A DNA stretch of 64,000 bases. Source: Linnemannia schmuckeri. Lineage: Eukaryota > Mortierellomycota > Mortierellomycetes > Mortierellales > Mortierellaceae. The translations under genes were made by a program, and so were the position numbers. The notes beneath the pieces were generated by a model that saw only the letters and a list, made by a program, of their open reading frames with translations, was not told the DNA's origin and did no database searches. Below are positions 9,542 to 24,050 of the stretch, piece after piece. Position 1 is the first letter of the stretch; each line of letters begins with the position of its first letter. The stretch covers positions 620,001 to 684,000 of the forward strand of contig JANATG010000008.1 in the NCBI GenBank assembly GCA_029449235.1. Direction: 5' to 3'.

Positions 9542-12500
9542 CTAATCATCATCAAAGCACCAGAGCTCCATGCGATCAAGACTGCCATGGGTCTCCATCT
9601 GAACCTGCTGGGCCATCAACCAGTCCTCGTCATCGATCATTGACAACATATGGTGGTCCTCGTCCTTATACTTGAGTTTGAGGGGTCGATCTGCCTGGAA
9701 CTTTTCCTGAACTTTTTGCAACAGCTCCTGGAGAGGCGTGTCAACCCTGACAAGAACTGCCCTCGTGTCAATGTAATGGCACTTCACACGAAGCTATTGT
9801 ATGAAACAGAAAGCAAGAAGTGTGAGTACATATGTCCTGTTCTGCCACCAAAGAGACTGACTCAAGAAAAACTACAAGAAAATAAGCTCACCTTGTCACG
9901 AAGGCCGGCGTAGACGGGTTCGTCGAGATAGGAAGATCCTTCCTCAGAGCGGGGAGTACCGTTACTGTTGACGCTATTGCTGTACGCCAATGGACTCGAG
10001 TTCATTTGAGAGCCTGGGTACATGCCACCCGAGGCATTGCTGCGAACACTATCCTCGCGCTTCAGTCCGCGCGCAGTGCTGCCCATCCGCCTCAACTCGG
10101 CCACCACTGGTCCGACCGATCGACCGCTAGGTGGGCTGGTGCCATCATAGACCGAAGGTGGTGGCGATGGACCATTAGAATGCGATTGGTTGCGATGCAT
10201 GCCTGGGCGCAAGTTCGAGCCCGAGTTGGATCGAGTCGGGATGGGTGAGACGCGCAGGTCCGAGGGCGACTGCTGTGAGTCCAGAGAGAGTGCATTAATA
10301 TACTGGTCAACGTCATCCAAGTCATCCTGATATTTGTTCCTTCCACCTGCTCCTGGTCCTCCAGGGGCTGCAGAGTTAGGGCCATTGGAGCGGCTGGTGG
10401 GTGGGTACGCGCTGTTGTCGATATCAAGGGGTGAGGGTCTCTGCGCCTCAGTGTTGCGTCTGGTCAACATCTGGGGTCGAGGCTCAGATCCAGCTGGGCC
10501 AAGAGCAGAAGGGCCGGGACCGCGACGGGTCATAGCATCGGTGCCATTGAACGAGGCGGCGTGCTCCAACATGTGAGGTCTCTCGGGGTCGGTATCTCTC
10601 CTGGCCCTTCCTGTTACGCCCCCGGGGACAACGCGTTCTGTGGCGCGGCGTTGAAGTCCTAATTACATTTGCAGACAATGAGATTAGTTAGAAGTATGTA
10701 TACATGTAGGCGGAGGACGAATGGAATGGATGGGATAGCGGGCGGTGTCCCGAAAATATTTTTTTGAGCCGCAGAAAAATCCAATTAAAATAATAAAGTG
10801 CCCAATGTTGTCACCATAACACAGGCACCAAATAACAACATTAGCAATGGGACACAGAGAGGCGCAATTCCGTGGAGAAAACGGATTAAGAACCAAAAGA
10901 GCCGCAACATATGTTTGATGAAGGCAAGGCTGACAAAACCTCTCTCGTTAGAGATTTGAGAGCAGTGTCACAAAAAAGAATTGGAGCCAAATAAAACCAA
11001 AAACCGCAAAATTGAACGGAAATCCAGTTTTTCTTTGGACCATCTCGAGTGGTAGATAAACCAGGTGCTAGTCCATCCTCCATCCACATGAAAAAGATAA
11101 ACACCATAAAAAAGATGATGGAAAGTCGACTGCGGCAAAGGAGAAGAGCCTTACCATTGGGCGGTGTCATAGGTCGTGATTCTTCTGTTGAGGCAACATT
11201 AGTTGGGCCACTCATCTGGACCTGCCAGGCTGACTTTCCCTTGAATCCTGCAAACTGGTCCGTGGCATCGACGGCAGCAATGACCTTAGAGTTGCCAAGG
11301 TAGTCCTTCTTTTTTGAGTTTTTGACCTTGGATTCTGCCGGCCGATAAAGAACGCCCTGGGGGACGGTGAAGACGGTGCAGTCCTGGCCCTTGTCCCTAA
11401 GCGCCTGATCCAACATGTCGTGCGCCTTTGTCTGCTTTTCCCGTGTGGCGCGCCAAAGGTCGGTCATACCAAGATCCATTTCACCGAGTTCAATGTAGCA
11501 CAGGGCGCGGTTGAAGAGTACTTGACACGAATACAGCTTGAAGTCCAGCCCCAGCTGTGTGTAGTCGATGACCATGTTCCCGCGAAGATACTAGCAATGT
11601 TTGCAAAAGACAAAAAAAGGAAATAGCAATGTGTGCCCAATTGAGATTAGATGATGCAAATATATGAGATATGGACGGAGAGAGAGCGTTTTGTGTTGTC
11701 TTGTCTCAATATTTGTTGCTTGGCTGTTCATTCATTCAAGGAGTGAAGTGGGTATAGTATCCTTACCAGGTAGGCGTCATGAAAGCAGGTCAAGGCTTTG
11801 GCATAGTTTTCTAGAGCAACGTTGGCAACTCCGTTCTGGAAGTATGCAATTGCGAGGTACTGATCGAGCTTGGTTGCTTGTTCGTAAGCAGCACCCTATG
11901 AAAAAAGTAGCTTTACTATTTTAGTGCGAAGAACGGTACATCCACTCACCTAACCAACTGCCAAAAAAAGACTGAGAAAGAAAAAAGAAGCGGACTCTAG
12001 AAGTGTTCAAACGGCAAACGACAGCGACAACAAGGTAAACGAGAGGTCAACTTACCGCTCCTTCAAAATCTCCCAGGGTGGCAAGGACGACACCGATATT
12101 GAAGTGGATCTTTGCTGAATCGGCAATTGGCTAGAGAAAGGGATGTATACCGATAGAAAAAAAGGAATGAGTCTCGACACAGAACAGAAACGGTGTATTC
12201 CGGAGATGAAGGTTATGTATGGTGTTGGACGTTTCCCGATGAGGGATGGACGAACGCCGCCCTGTGTTTGAGTGTCCGTACTGTGTCTCTTCTTTCTCTT
12301 TCTCGCCCCCTTTTTTTCTGTTCCTGTATGTTTCTTCCTTTCTTTCTCTTTTTCTTTTTTATTCTTCTTTGCTGCAGCGAGAAGGGCAGTGTGAGGATGA
12401 CGATGGTAGCCGATGGGTCATTTAGTGGGAAAAGGGGGACAACGACTGTGCTTGGATGATGACTTTGCAGGTTGTAGGATGTGTAATAGTGTTGTTGTGT

Positions 12501-12816
12501 GTGTCAAGTGCCAGTGTGTCAGAATGTCAGGGGGGCGGGGAAGGAAGTTGTTCAAGCAGAAGGGCGCCCTGTGTGTTGTATGTGTGTATGTCCTTGTGGT
12601 GTCGTACCTCGAAGTACTCGAGGGCTTCCTCGTACAGACCCTGGTCGAATGCAATCACACCCTCGTTCCATTGATCGAGCTCGTGCTATTGTTGTATCGA
12701 GAGAGGTGAGTATGTGAGTGAGTAAGTGAGTGTCGTTTTAGAAGCAGCATGCAATGTGTGAGAGAGTGAGTGAGACTGAGGCGAGCTAGAGATGTGTGTA
12801 CCTTGAGACTGGCCAT
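9542..12816 (-). CDS. noxR: NADPH oxidase regulator NoxR / p67phox-like (TPR + PB1)
   Basis: Seven exons (12816-12802, 12685-12608, 12130-12056, 11895-11767, 11590-11155, 10658-9892, 9793-9542) encode 583 residues. The N-terminus (MASLK, then DQWNEGVIAFDQGLYEEAL) opens a four-TPR array, through LDQYLAIAYFQNGVAN and FNRALCYIELGEMDLG, to about residue 180, which closely follows fungal NoxR and animal p67phox. A long Pro/Ser/Asn-rich linker follows. The last 84 residues form a PB1 domain with a basic strand (LRVKCHY) and an acidic OPCA loop (YKDEDHH...DDEDW), ending in WCFDDD. NoxR binds Rac-GTP and activates NADPH oxidase at membranes; PB1 recruits partners such as Cdc24/Bem1. No SH3 domain is present. 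The first coding exon is only 15 nt, but its reading matches the family start. Confidence 0.88.
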
Positions 12817-13688
12817 TGGTCGTTGGTGGCTGTGGAAGGTTACAAGGAAGGAGAGAAGAGGAAGAAGGGAAGGAAGTAAGGGAAAGTAAAAAGGTAAAGG
12901 AGGAAGGTCGTTAAAAGGAAGCGGGAGGGGGAAAAGGGAAGGAGGGAAGGACGGAAGGAGACACAAGCGAGTGAAGGTAAGGGAAGGGCAGAGAAAGAGA
13001 GAGAGAAAGAGACAAAGAAAAGAGAGTGAGAGAAGAGTAGTAATGAGAGAGAAGGAGGGGCGGAAAGAAAAAGGTGGAAAAAAAAAAGAGGTAGCAAAAC
13101 GGGAACAAGTGTTCAAACGGAGAAATATCAAAAATGTAAAATAAAGAATTTCCCTATTTTCCTTAATGAAGGTGCACTCGCCGGGCATTTTTTTGAGTTC
13201 TTGTTGATGTTGCTGCATCACTCTGTTGGCTCTAACATATACAGCCCTCACTCGTACTCACCACTACAGAGGAAACAGAGGTAGAGCGAGGGAAAAGAGA
13301 GAGAGACATTTCGCTCTTTTTTTGCAATTGTGTGGTTTCCTGCTCTCAACATAAAATATTTTGGCTGGCTTTCTTTCGTTTTTCCTTGCCATTCTTTACC
13401 ATTCCGAATGTTCGTCATCACTCTCTCTATTTTCTCGTCTTTTTTTTTTAAAAAAATTTCACCAAGTCTAGTCTTGTCGATCCATGACTTGCCCATCGAT
13501 ATGGATGAAAATAATAACAATGTGCAGCAATTGATGTCGTCTTCATTCATTTTTTTTATCCGCCCTCAATTGCAGGCGTAAGTCTCGAGGGCGCAGGGTG
13601 CCCACCGCACCCTCAGATAGAAACAAAAATAACGCCACCAAATTCACATTTTATGTGCATCCATGATCAACCGAATCGAAGATGGATC

Positions 13689-13917
13689 CTAATCGATATG
13701 ACGGGCGTGGAACCCAATGCTCTTATAGGCTGCAGACAAGTGCATCTTGGTAAAGTTGTATTCATGTTTAGGGTTAACCACTACCAACAATGGATGTCAG
13801 TTGTGTCTGTTGTTGAATAGGTGTGCCTGAGGGCATGTTACAATGTTCTGATCGTTGTCCATTTCCATGGGTGTAGGTATCAATCAATACTCGATCAATT
13901 GGACTTGGACAAGTGGC
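13689..13917 (-). CDS. Putative C-terminal exons of an unidentified gene
   Basis: Two minus-strand segments join well. Exon 13917-13842 is preceded by a CTGAC branch site and TTCAAG acceptor. It then meets a 61-nt intron (GTAACA ... CTGAC ... TAG). Exon 13780-13689 ends in TAG. The joined frame gives about 55 residues including PSPIDRVLIDTYTHGNG, then NPKHEYNFTKMHLSAAY and IGFHARHID. Composition is protein-like and not low-complexity. I could not place an upstream exon with matching phase: the GTGAGT donor at 14068 would force a stop. It may be the tail of a gene, an alternative transcript or a relic. I do not recognise the family. Confidence 0.35.
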
Positions 13918-14309
13918 CTTGAATAAAAGAGTCAGAGAAGAGAAGAACAAGTGTCGACAGATAGGCAGAGACAGAGATGCAGAAGAAGAAAAGCAAAGCA
14001 AGCCATGTAATGCAAGTGTAGAAAGAGTGAACAGACAGCCTTGAATCAAGGTAAAAGTAAGGACTCACCTACAAAAAGGCTGATCATGGTGATTGGCTTA
14101 TTTCCTGCCTCCTCACATAAGCATCATTTTTTTTTTTCGTCTGGCTTCTGCCTGCAAGTGGCCAAGCCTAATAAAAAAAAAGAAGCTTTTCTTGTCCTTA
14201 ACTCTTCCTCTTCTTTCTCATTATTCTCTTCTTCGCTTACACTTCCCACCCTCGGGAGTAGCTCTTTCTCAAAGACACCCTTGCTTTTGACTCTTCTGTC
14301 TTCCTGTTT

Positions 14310-14345
14310 CTTATCTCACTCTCACTCTCTTTCTCTCTCTCCCTT

Positions 14346-14384
<39 letters not shown>

Positions 14385-14402
14385 TTTTTTTTTTTTTTTT
14401 TT
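14310..14402. repeat. CT microsatellite and T run
   Basis: Long (CT)n blocks followed by a T18 run lie in the leader region of the GDS1-APSES gene. Confidence 0.8.
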
Positions 14403-14843
14403 CTTCACGTTTTTGACTCTCACCCACTCTTCGTCCAGTCAAATAACGAAGGCCGTACAAAGCTCTTCTGTCTTCGTAAATTTCCTCCTCCGCCACCCCT
14501 TTTCTTCTTTTTCCTTTTCTTCCTTCTCTCTTGCCCTCTTTTCTTCTTACCCTCTTTGTCTCTGTCTTTCGTCTCTCTTTTTTTTATTGTCCTTCCTGTT
14601 GTCTTCTCATTCGTTATCCTCACTCTCTCATCCCTCTCTTTCTCATACTTCCCCCTCCCCCACGACCCACCTTTTACTTTTTTGTCCTTTGTCATTCCCT
14701 TTTTCCTCCTTAGCGACCACTATTACCACAGCTCCTGTAGCACTCACCCCCCATCACTCATACACACTCACGCACGCACACACTCACTCATAACTCACGC
14801 ACAAGCACACATACATACAGCATATTCCCGCTCATTTCACTCG

Positions 14844-14844
<1 letters not shown>

Positions 14845-14870
<26 letters not shown>
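14845..14870. repeat. (CA)13 microsatellite
   Basis: A perfect CA dinucleotide run lies 24 bp before the start codon of the GDS1-APSES gene, probably within its 5' UTR. Confidence 0.85.
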
Positions 14871-14874
<4 letters not shown>

Positions 14875-14893
14875 AAGGACAAAAAAAACTTTC

Positions 14894-17800
14894 ATGCCCA
14901 TGCCGACCCAACCACAGTCCACCCCCAGGCACTCTGCCGCCGCAAACAGCCAAGCCTCCAACGGCCATCACCACCTCCACCACCACCTTCTTCACTCTTC
15001 CTCCTCAACCTCTTCACCATACAACAGTAACGGCAATAACAACTCGGCCCAATATGAGGACGAACTCCCCGCCTCCTCAAAGGCGCCGCTCAAATATGCC
15101 CTCAAGGATATCCACCCCGATGACTCCAAGGACAAGGTCTTTGCCGCCATCCTCAAGGCTCTCCTCTACCTCCGCAACAAGCCTTCCTCCCCAAAGGAAC
15201 TTGCTAACTGCATCATGAAGAACAAGTATACCATGCTAGGGTAAGGACTACCATATCTTGCTCTTCCAAAGCATATCCTTTAGTTGCAGCTAGGACATGG
15301 GAGGGTTCTGGTTTGCACTCCATCATCCCTCTTTCTCTTCTTTGTTCCCCTTTCATCTGTCTATTTGTCTCTCTGGGTTGATACACCTCCAAACCAACCT
15401 CAACCTCAATCACCCCTTTAACTGAAAGAGAAACAGCAAACGCACAAGAGAAAAATGAACAAAGAGAAAGGCGAACGAGAGAGAGGATGATTCCCTTCTC
15501 GATTCTCCCGCCGTAAAAGGACATTTTATTTTTTTTTATTCATATGTACAGAGCGTTTAGTATCTCATTCTTCCCCTCCCATCCCCTCTCATCCCTTCTT
15601 TCAACGGCAAGGGATGACGGACTCCCCGGACCCTTGGATCGCGGGTCCAACATGGATTTTTTTTATCATATTTGCCACTTACTACTTAAAGTCTGAGGCA
15701 TGATACTGTTGCTGGGTAAAAAGAGGGTATAGAGTCTGCTTCGTTCTAGGCTTTCGGAGGGATTTTGTCTTTCACTTATTATGGCTGGATCGTCAAATGA
15801 AAAGGACAAAAGAAAAAATGCTTCTCTTTCTGAACCAGCTAGCACGGCATTATTTCCCACCGACGGATCTTCAACATCACCCCTTTTCTTATTGTGTTTC
15901 TTATTGTGTTGCCTGCCTGCATGGTAGTCAATGAAAAAGGACAAAAAAGAGCTGTTGTGATGGAGCCAGCTTGCATGGTTTCATTTATTCCCCACAGGTC
16001 GTCAACAACGCCGTTTCTGTTCCGTCGCCAGACTGGATCGTCGAATGAAAAATACTTCGCTTTGAACTGGCTGGCACGGGTTCATTTCCCACGGACAGAT
16101 CTCGAACAATACCCTTTTTTGATTATTACTGCGTCTCCAGGGAACAGAGTCCATCCCATATTAACTACACTTACTACCACACTATACACTCTCAACTGCG
16201 CTACACTTTGTCTTTTCAATCCCACTGCACCACACGACATACGTAACGCATTCCTGCGCTGAATTCATCGGTGCCCACTCTCTTCACTCTCTTGGGGAGA
16301 AAAGAATGAACAAAGGGATCGTCTAACCAAAAAAAAAGGAGAAAAAAAATGTCTTAATCGATATTCAACAAGCGCCATGTCGCAACCAGTCAGATTGTCG
16401 TCAGAGGTTGGATCTGGGTTGCTTCTTTTGATTGATTGTCCTTGTTCCTGTTCGGAGCGATCGATTCAACACTGGTTTATTTGTCTGGCTTTCTGGTCTT
16501 CTTCCTTACAGTCCTTGCACAGCTTGACGGCAGTCGATGGACGCATTGTTGAAGCTGCAAGCAAGCTGTTATCTTTGCCCACTTTTAGTCCACTTCATCT
16601 GGATCAAGGCGCAACAAAGCAACAACAAAAGCTGTTCAACAAAAGCTATTCGACCATTTGTCTGGACTCTGGGAAGCAGTTGACAAAGAGGGAAAGAGAG
16701 ATACATCTTTCGGCGGAATAACTGGGAGGGCATACTTGTCTCTGGATGGAAGGCATAGAGAACGCTCGTGAACAAAAGGGCTAAAGAAAAAAAGTTTTCT
16801 CTGGTTTTTTCCCAGTTGGTTGTCCGACTCTTTCTCCCATATAATTTGGCATATTTCTTGGTGACGACGATTGTGTGCCACGAGTGATCCACGAGGGAAG
16901 GGACCTGCTCTCCTTCTCATTCTCCCTTCCCTGGACAACCGCCCAATAAGGTTTCTGACCCGTCTCTCTTGTCTGGTCTTGTCTCCTCCCCCCTTCCCCG
17001 ACTCTCTTTAGTGGAGCAACCCCATATGCAACCGTCTCCTCAAGGATATCCCAACACTTCAAGCGAGCCGCCGAACACAAGCCTCCACGGACTCCACTCC
17101 TTGCCAAAGCCGTCGATGAAAGGCACTCACGCAAGATTCACTACTATCTTGCCGCTAATCATATCGTCAAAAATCCTTCTGCCACCACATCAACCGACCT
17201 CGATTCATCATCAGGATTTTCCAGTATGGGCTCAGACGAAGAAGACGAGGACGATGACCATGACGACAACCATAATCAGGGCGGTCGGGACGAAGATGAT
17301 GATGACGACGACGATGATGACGGCGATATGTCGGGAGACTCTGCAGAGCGGAAACAGAAGCGTCGGCGACAGCATCAAATCTACCAGCAGCATCAGCAGC
17401 TCAATTCAGACACCATGCTGCACAAGGCCCGGAGTAGCGTCATGCGGAAGCGCAAGAAGGTGAAGACGTTTTCAGCCACCACCCGACCAACTGTAAAGCG
17501 CTTCAAGTCCAAGCATCCCCTGATTGGCAGCTTCAAGCCAACGACACCCACCAATATCCATCCTTCCAAATGGAGACCAGCCAACAATCAGGAGTATAGT
17601 GAATCGGAGGAGGGCGACGATGAGAGTCTCGACGAGGACGAGGATTTGGATGATGATGACGACGTCTTTGACAAGGATGACCTAGTGCTGATGGACCTCC
17701 AGATGCCAGATCTGCAAAAGGGCTCGAGACTGCCAACTCCCAACTCTCTCTCCAACTTTTCTACACCCGCCTCTCTTTCTTCACCCAATTCATCCGTTCC

Positions 17801-20800
17801 GACCTCGGCCAATGGAACTACTTCGAGTGCCGCAGCTGGAATGCACGGACTGTTGAATGCGACTAAAGTGCTTTCGTTTGATTCGAAAAAGTCGCCTCCT
17901 CACCCTGGTACTCACTCGGCTTCCTCACTCGGCATCGCCATGGCTGCTGCAGGTGACTCTTCCGCAGCAGGCGACCTAATGAACGAATCGAGCGATGAAG
18001 AACAAGATTTTAGCGACTATCACGAGGAAATGATGCACGGCGACTTCGACGACTTGGATGACGACAGGAGATTGGGTGATCGCAAGCCCGAGACGACGAC
18101 TACGCAACCAAAGAGTATTGCCGTCCCTATTCCCTCTGTTCGCAACACTGTCCCCTCACCCTCATTCGCTGCTGGAGGCACACCCGGATCACCGTTTGGC
18201 CATATCGCCTCCACCCCTACCTCAGGATCGTACTTGCTTGGCATGTCTCCTCGCAGCAGGAAAATGTCGATGAGTGGTCTCCTGATGCCACCAGACTCAC
18301 TTTTACTTTCGCCTCGATCCAACAGCATCTTTGACCCAGAATACACCCCCAATTATCTGGCCGATTTCTCTCAGGATATGTCGTCACCAAAGGAGCACCA
18401 TTACGTCCCTCTCATGGAGCTCAACAACCCAGAATCGATGCCTGTTTCAGAACTGGATAGGCTACTCAGCTCTTCAGCCGGCGGTACTTTCTTCCCCAGT
18501 CTCTCCCGCAAAGTCTCGATTTCAGGATGGAGCGGCGTTGGTCCCAAGCACATTGGCCACCCACCTCACCGTCAGTCCAACCTTAGAAACGCTGCCAACG
18601 GAATTCTGCAGAACGCCGCCAACTCGTCACTCAATGCTTCCACTTCGCCCTATCTTCAGTCCAACAACGGCACTTTTGCTTCACCTTCAATTGCATTCTC
18701 CTCAGGCATTCCTGCAACATCCAAGCCCTATGTGACTTCCCCACCTCACCCATTAATGGCTGTCGCTGGCAATTCTCCGGGATCAAATAAGGACACTAAT
18801 GCCGCCGCGACAATCACAGCTCCTGCCCCAACATCAGTAGACCCCACCAAATCTCTGCCGACATCAAATGCATCCACTCCAACTACGGTTGTCAGTTCTG
18901 CTGCAGCTAACAACAATGCCATCAAGGCGGAGGACGACGTGGAAATGGGTGGTGGCCAGAATGAGGCGGAGGTAGATGATGAAACAGAGTCCGACGATGA
19001 AGATGGGACGAGCTCCAGACCACTGGTGGATCCACCAAAGTCGTTAGTCAGAGTATCGGTATACGCCAATTTACAGGTTTACGAGACAATCATGCCAGGA
19101 ACCGATCTGAAGCTGATGCGAGTGGCAGGGATTGTCGGTACTCCTGATCCCAACACCAACGGACGTGGAGTTGTTATTCAAAAGAAGGTCATTCCTGCAC
19201 TCAACAATGATCAACATGCAGGATTTGTTAACGCGGCCATGTTGCGCCTGGCAGCGAGAACAATTATCGGTGACGGACAGTTTGACATCAACCAAGAGCC
19301 CACAACACTTTACATTGTCTTGGAAGGCCCCATGGAGGTCCGAGGAGCATGGTAAGGCGCTGCTTATCCTTTGCGATGTGTTTATCGTCTTTGCAATTGC
19401 GAGATCGTTTTTTCTAACATTCATGTCTCCATCATCTTTGTTTACTAGGGTTGGTTTGGCGAGAGCCCGAGAGTTGTGCCATGAATATCGACTGGACCTG
19501 TTGCCTGGTATCGCTCAAATGCTTCAGGACAACCCGATGCATGTGGCCGATCCAAGTATGTATTTTGAGAGTGTGGATGAAACATTTGTCAAGGAAGCGC
19601 GACATTACACTTGAGGTTTTCTTTTTTAATTCTAACACTTGGGTTTTTCTTACGCGATATCAGATGCTAAAAAGAGCAAGAAGAAGGGACTTAAGAAGAA
19701 GAAGCAGGATGCTTCCGCATCCCTGAAGCCGTCAGACGCCAGCCGCCGCACTTCGACCGCATCAGGACTTTCCAGCTCGATCGACAACAGACGTAAATCC
19801 CATGCGGCAGACGACGATACGACTCCTTTTGTTAACTTCGAAGAGCTCGAGGATAGACCAAGGAAGGGAACGGATCAGGATGTGGAGATGTCTTCAACCT
19901 CATCCCATCAGACTGCGGCCCATTCAGCGTCTCAATCTTCCTCATCTGCTCAATCAGGCTCTGCAGGAGGTGGATCTGAACTTTTGACGGAAGGCAAGGT
20001 GGCCCAGAACGGCGCTCGGGAACCAGAAGCGAACCAGCTTTGGGTTCCAACCACCAACCCCGTTGTGCCTAACATCCACTTGACTGTGGTCGACAATGTT
20101 GCCCTTTATACCACCAAGCTTGTCAATCCTGGGGCAGAGTACAGATTGCTGCGGAGAGCAGACAATGGCTATGTCAACGCTACCACCTTGCTTCTTGCAG
20201 GAGGCGTTGAGACGGAGCAGGAGCGTAGCATCGTACTGAGTTTGGAGCTGGGACGTGTCCGTGTTCGCAAGCCAGGCTCGCAATTGTTTGGAACTTGGAT
20301 TCCTCTGGCCCGTGCCCGTGCCTTGGCCGCAACGTGCTCTTTGCACCACAAGCTCGGCCCATTCTTGAACGACAACCTCGACACTTATTTCCCATCACCC
20401 CTACCGATCCCTACCCAGAAGGTGACGCCGAGTGTGGTCACTGCTGGTGCTTCTGCCATGATGAGCCACCAAGCTGCAGCGTCTGCGCGCATGAGGACCA
20501 TATCCTTGTCGGCTCTCCGTTCGTCGACATCACCCCCAAGTGGCGGTTTGGCCCGTGCTGGCGCTCTCAACCACCAATTGTCCCGCGGTATGATGGCCAA
20601 CACTGGCGCCAGTCATTTGCAATCGGTTTTGGCTCAGCAAGGACATTTGCCAGGTCAAACATTGAATAGCATGCTCATGCTTAATGGTAACCAGGTGGAG
20701 AGCCAGTCAGGAACTGCCGCCGCCCAGAATGCGACCGCAACAGCCACCACTGCCACTACTGCCGCGACGGCCGCCAACCCCACGCCAGTAGTCGCTACTC

Positions 20801-21402
20801 CTACAGCAGCTGCTGTCCCGACTACAGGAGCAAGTGTCACCGCCTCCGCCATTGCTCTCCCAGCATCCGTCCCTGTGGCCTCATTGACTCCCACGACTTT
20901 GAATGGTGCCACTGGCACTAACATTATGCACACTTTTGGACAGGTTAACCAAAATCAGCTTTTTGCAACGACCCAGATCCGCCCTCTGCAAGGAGGATTT
21001 TTGCCTAGAGTGGAGCCGCACACTGGACGACCCATTTTGCCCATGCTTAATGAGACTGTTTCGGCTGTTCCTGGTCAGAGTGTGATTCCAGTCAAAGACT
21101 ATCAGGATTCGGATGACGATACCGAATCGGACGATGATGTGGAAGGGGTTCGGCAAAAGATGAAACAGTTGAGAGCTCAGCAGCTGGAGGAGGCCGAGAA
21201 GTCGAAGCAACCAACCACGGCTCTTGGACAAGCCGCAGCTTCAGGTCAGCGAACCCCGACCCTGCAACAGCAACAACAACAATTGCAACAGCAACAGCAG
21301 CTCTTATTACAGCAACAGCAGATCCAGCAGCATCTCCAACAGCACCAACAGCAGCAACAGTTGTTGAAACAGCAGCTCCTTCAACAGCAGCTCCTTCAAC
21401 AG

Positions 21403-21434
<32 letters not shown>

Positions 21435-21882
21435 GCAGCAGCTCGTCCAACAGCAGATCCAACAGAACCAGCAACAATTGGCTGCTCAAAAGGCCGCGCA
21501 ACAGGCTGCTGCAGTGCAGAAACCTCCATCCCAGGGAGGCAAGACTGCGCCTCGACCCCGCTCCGATGGCGCTGAGGAAGAAACTCAAAAGGCCCAGCAG
21601 CCACAGCCACAGCCTCAGCAGGCAGTTTCTGTTCCTGGATCTCTGGCAGAAGCGAGCAAGACTGTCCCAACCATGCCGGTCATCGCCAATGCCAATGTTG
21701 CTGCTCCTGTCGTCAATACCGCCACGACCACCCCTGTCTGCGCCCCTGCCAGTACCGCTGTTCCAACCTTGACCCCTGCTGCCCCCAGCAGTGGATCCAA
21801 GCCGATGACGGTTGATGAGGATGTTGACAGCGATGAGGATATCGATATTGGAGGCAGTGATGGCGACGACGACTTGCGTTAA
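14894..21882 (+). CDS. GDS1-type winged-helix protein with two KilA-N/APSES-like domains
   Basis: Exons 14894-15240, 17012-19351, 19449-19555 and 19664-21882 give 1,670 residues. At about 75-165 lies a winged-helix domain (VFAAILKALLYLRNKP, ELANCIMKNKYTMLG, then PYATVSSRISQHFKR across the intron) as in fungal GDS1. Acidic and Ser-rich linkers follow. Two related KilA-N/APSES-like domains occur at about 790-930 and 1068-1174. The second has the signature RRADNGYVNATTLLLAGG and ends FLNDNLDTYFP; the first is more divergent but keeps GFVNAAMLRLA and WVGLARARELC. A poly-Gln tract (about 1466-1536) and an acidic tail follow. It is probably a nuclear transcription regulator. Intron 1 is 1,771 nt, far longer than any other here, yet it splits the winged helix precisely, so the join is sound. 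Confidence 0.82.
15784..16122. repeat. Three degenerate tandem copies inside a long intron
   Basis: Within intron 1 of the GDS1-APSES gene a unit of about 90-100 nt occurs three times, beginning near 15784, 15921 and 16033. Shared blocks are TGGATCGTCAAATGAAAA, then CCAGCTAGCACGG, then CATTTCCCAC, then CAACAATACCCTTTT, each with substitutions and small indels. Copies 1 and 2 also share GGACAAAA. Between copies 1 and 2 sits a short direct repeat (CTTATTGTGTT twice). No coding frame is shared by the copies. Confidence 0.75.
21265..21475 (+). repeat. CAG/CAA (poly-Gln) coding repeat
   Basis: This is a mixed CAG/CAA tract, with a few Leu, Ile and His codons, in the last exon of the GDS1-APSES gene. 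It includes a near-pure run of about 17 Gln codons at 21397-21445. It is likely length-variable between strains. Confidence 0.9.
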
Positions 21883-22070
21883 GCACGCGCTTTGTTGGCA
21901 TATGGCCCTTTTATTTTTTTCATTTTCTTTTTATTTCCTTCCATCCATCCCAGTAACATTTTCATTAACACAGACAACATTGTAGTAAAAATTATAAAAC
22001 TCTTGTACAACATAACTTTAGTGCCGATCGGTGGGAAGAGTATGTTACGGATAATTGTCCACTTAATTGG

Positions 22071-24050
<1,980 letters not shown>

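Larger units (their letters stand above)
12817..14893. other. Divergent region between noxR and the GDS1-APSES gene
   Basis: Two kilobases of mostly low-complexity DNA. Purine-rich sequence (GAGAGA, GGAAGG) lies upstream of noxR at 12840-13100. A GGGTGC...GCACCC inverted repeat sits near 13598. CT-rich tracts fill 14200-14700, and a CA repeat precedes the next ATG. One pair of coding-looking minus-strand exons (13689-13917) is listed separately. Nothing else is supported. Confidence 0.45.

Noticed and set aside
12655..13251. Minus-strand open frame upstream of noxR beginning RAVYVRANRVMQQHQQELKKMPGECTF
   Set aside because: The first 35 codons look protein-like, but the rest is low-complexity Leu/Phe/Ser from GA-rich DNA, there is no ATG start, and it overlaps noxR exons 1 and 2 in another frame.
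20655..21670. Several long minus-strand frames opposite the last exon of the GDS1-APSES gene
   Set aside because: They are shadows of Ala/Thr- and Gln-rich coding repeats (Ala/Val- and Leu-rich antisense).
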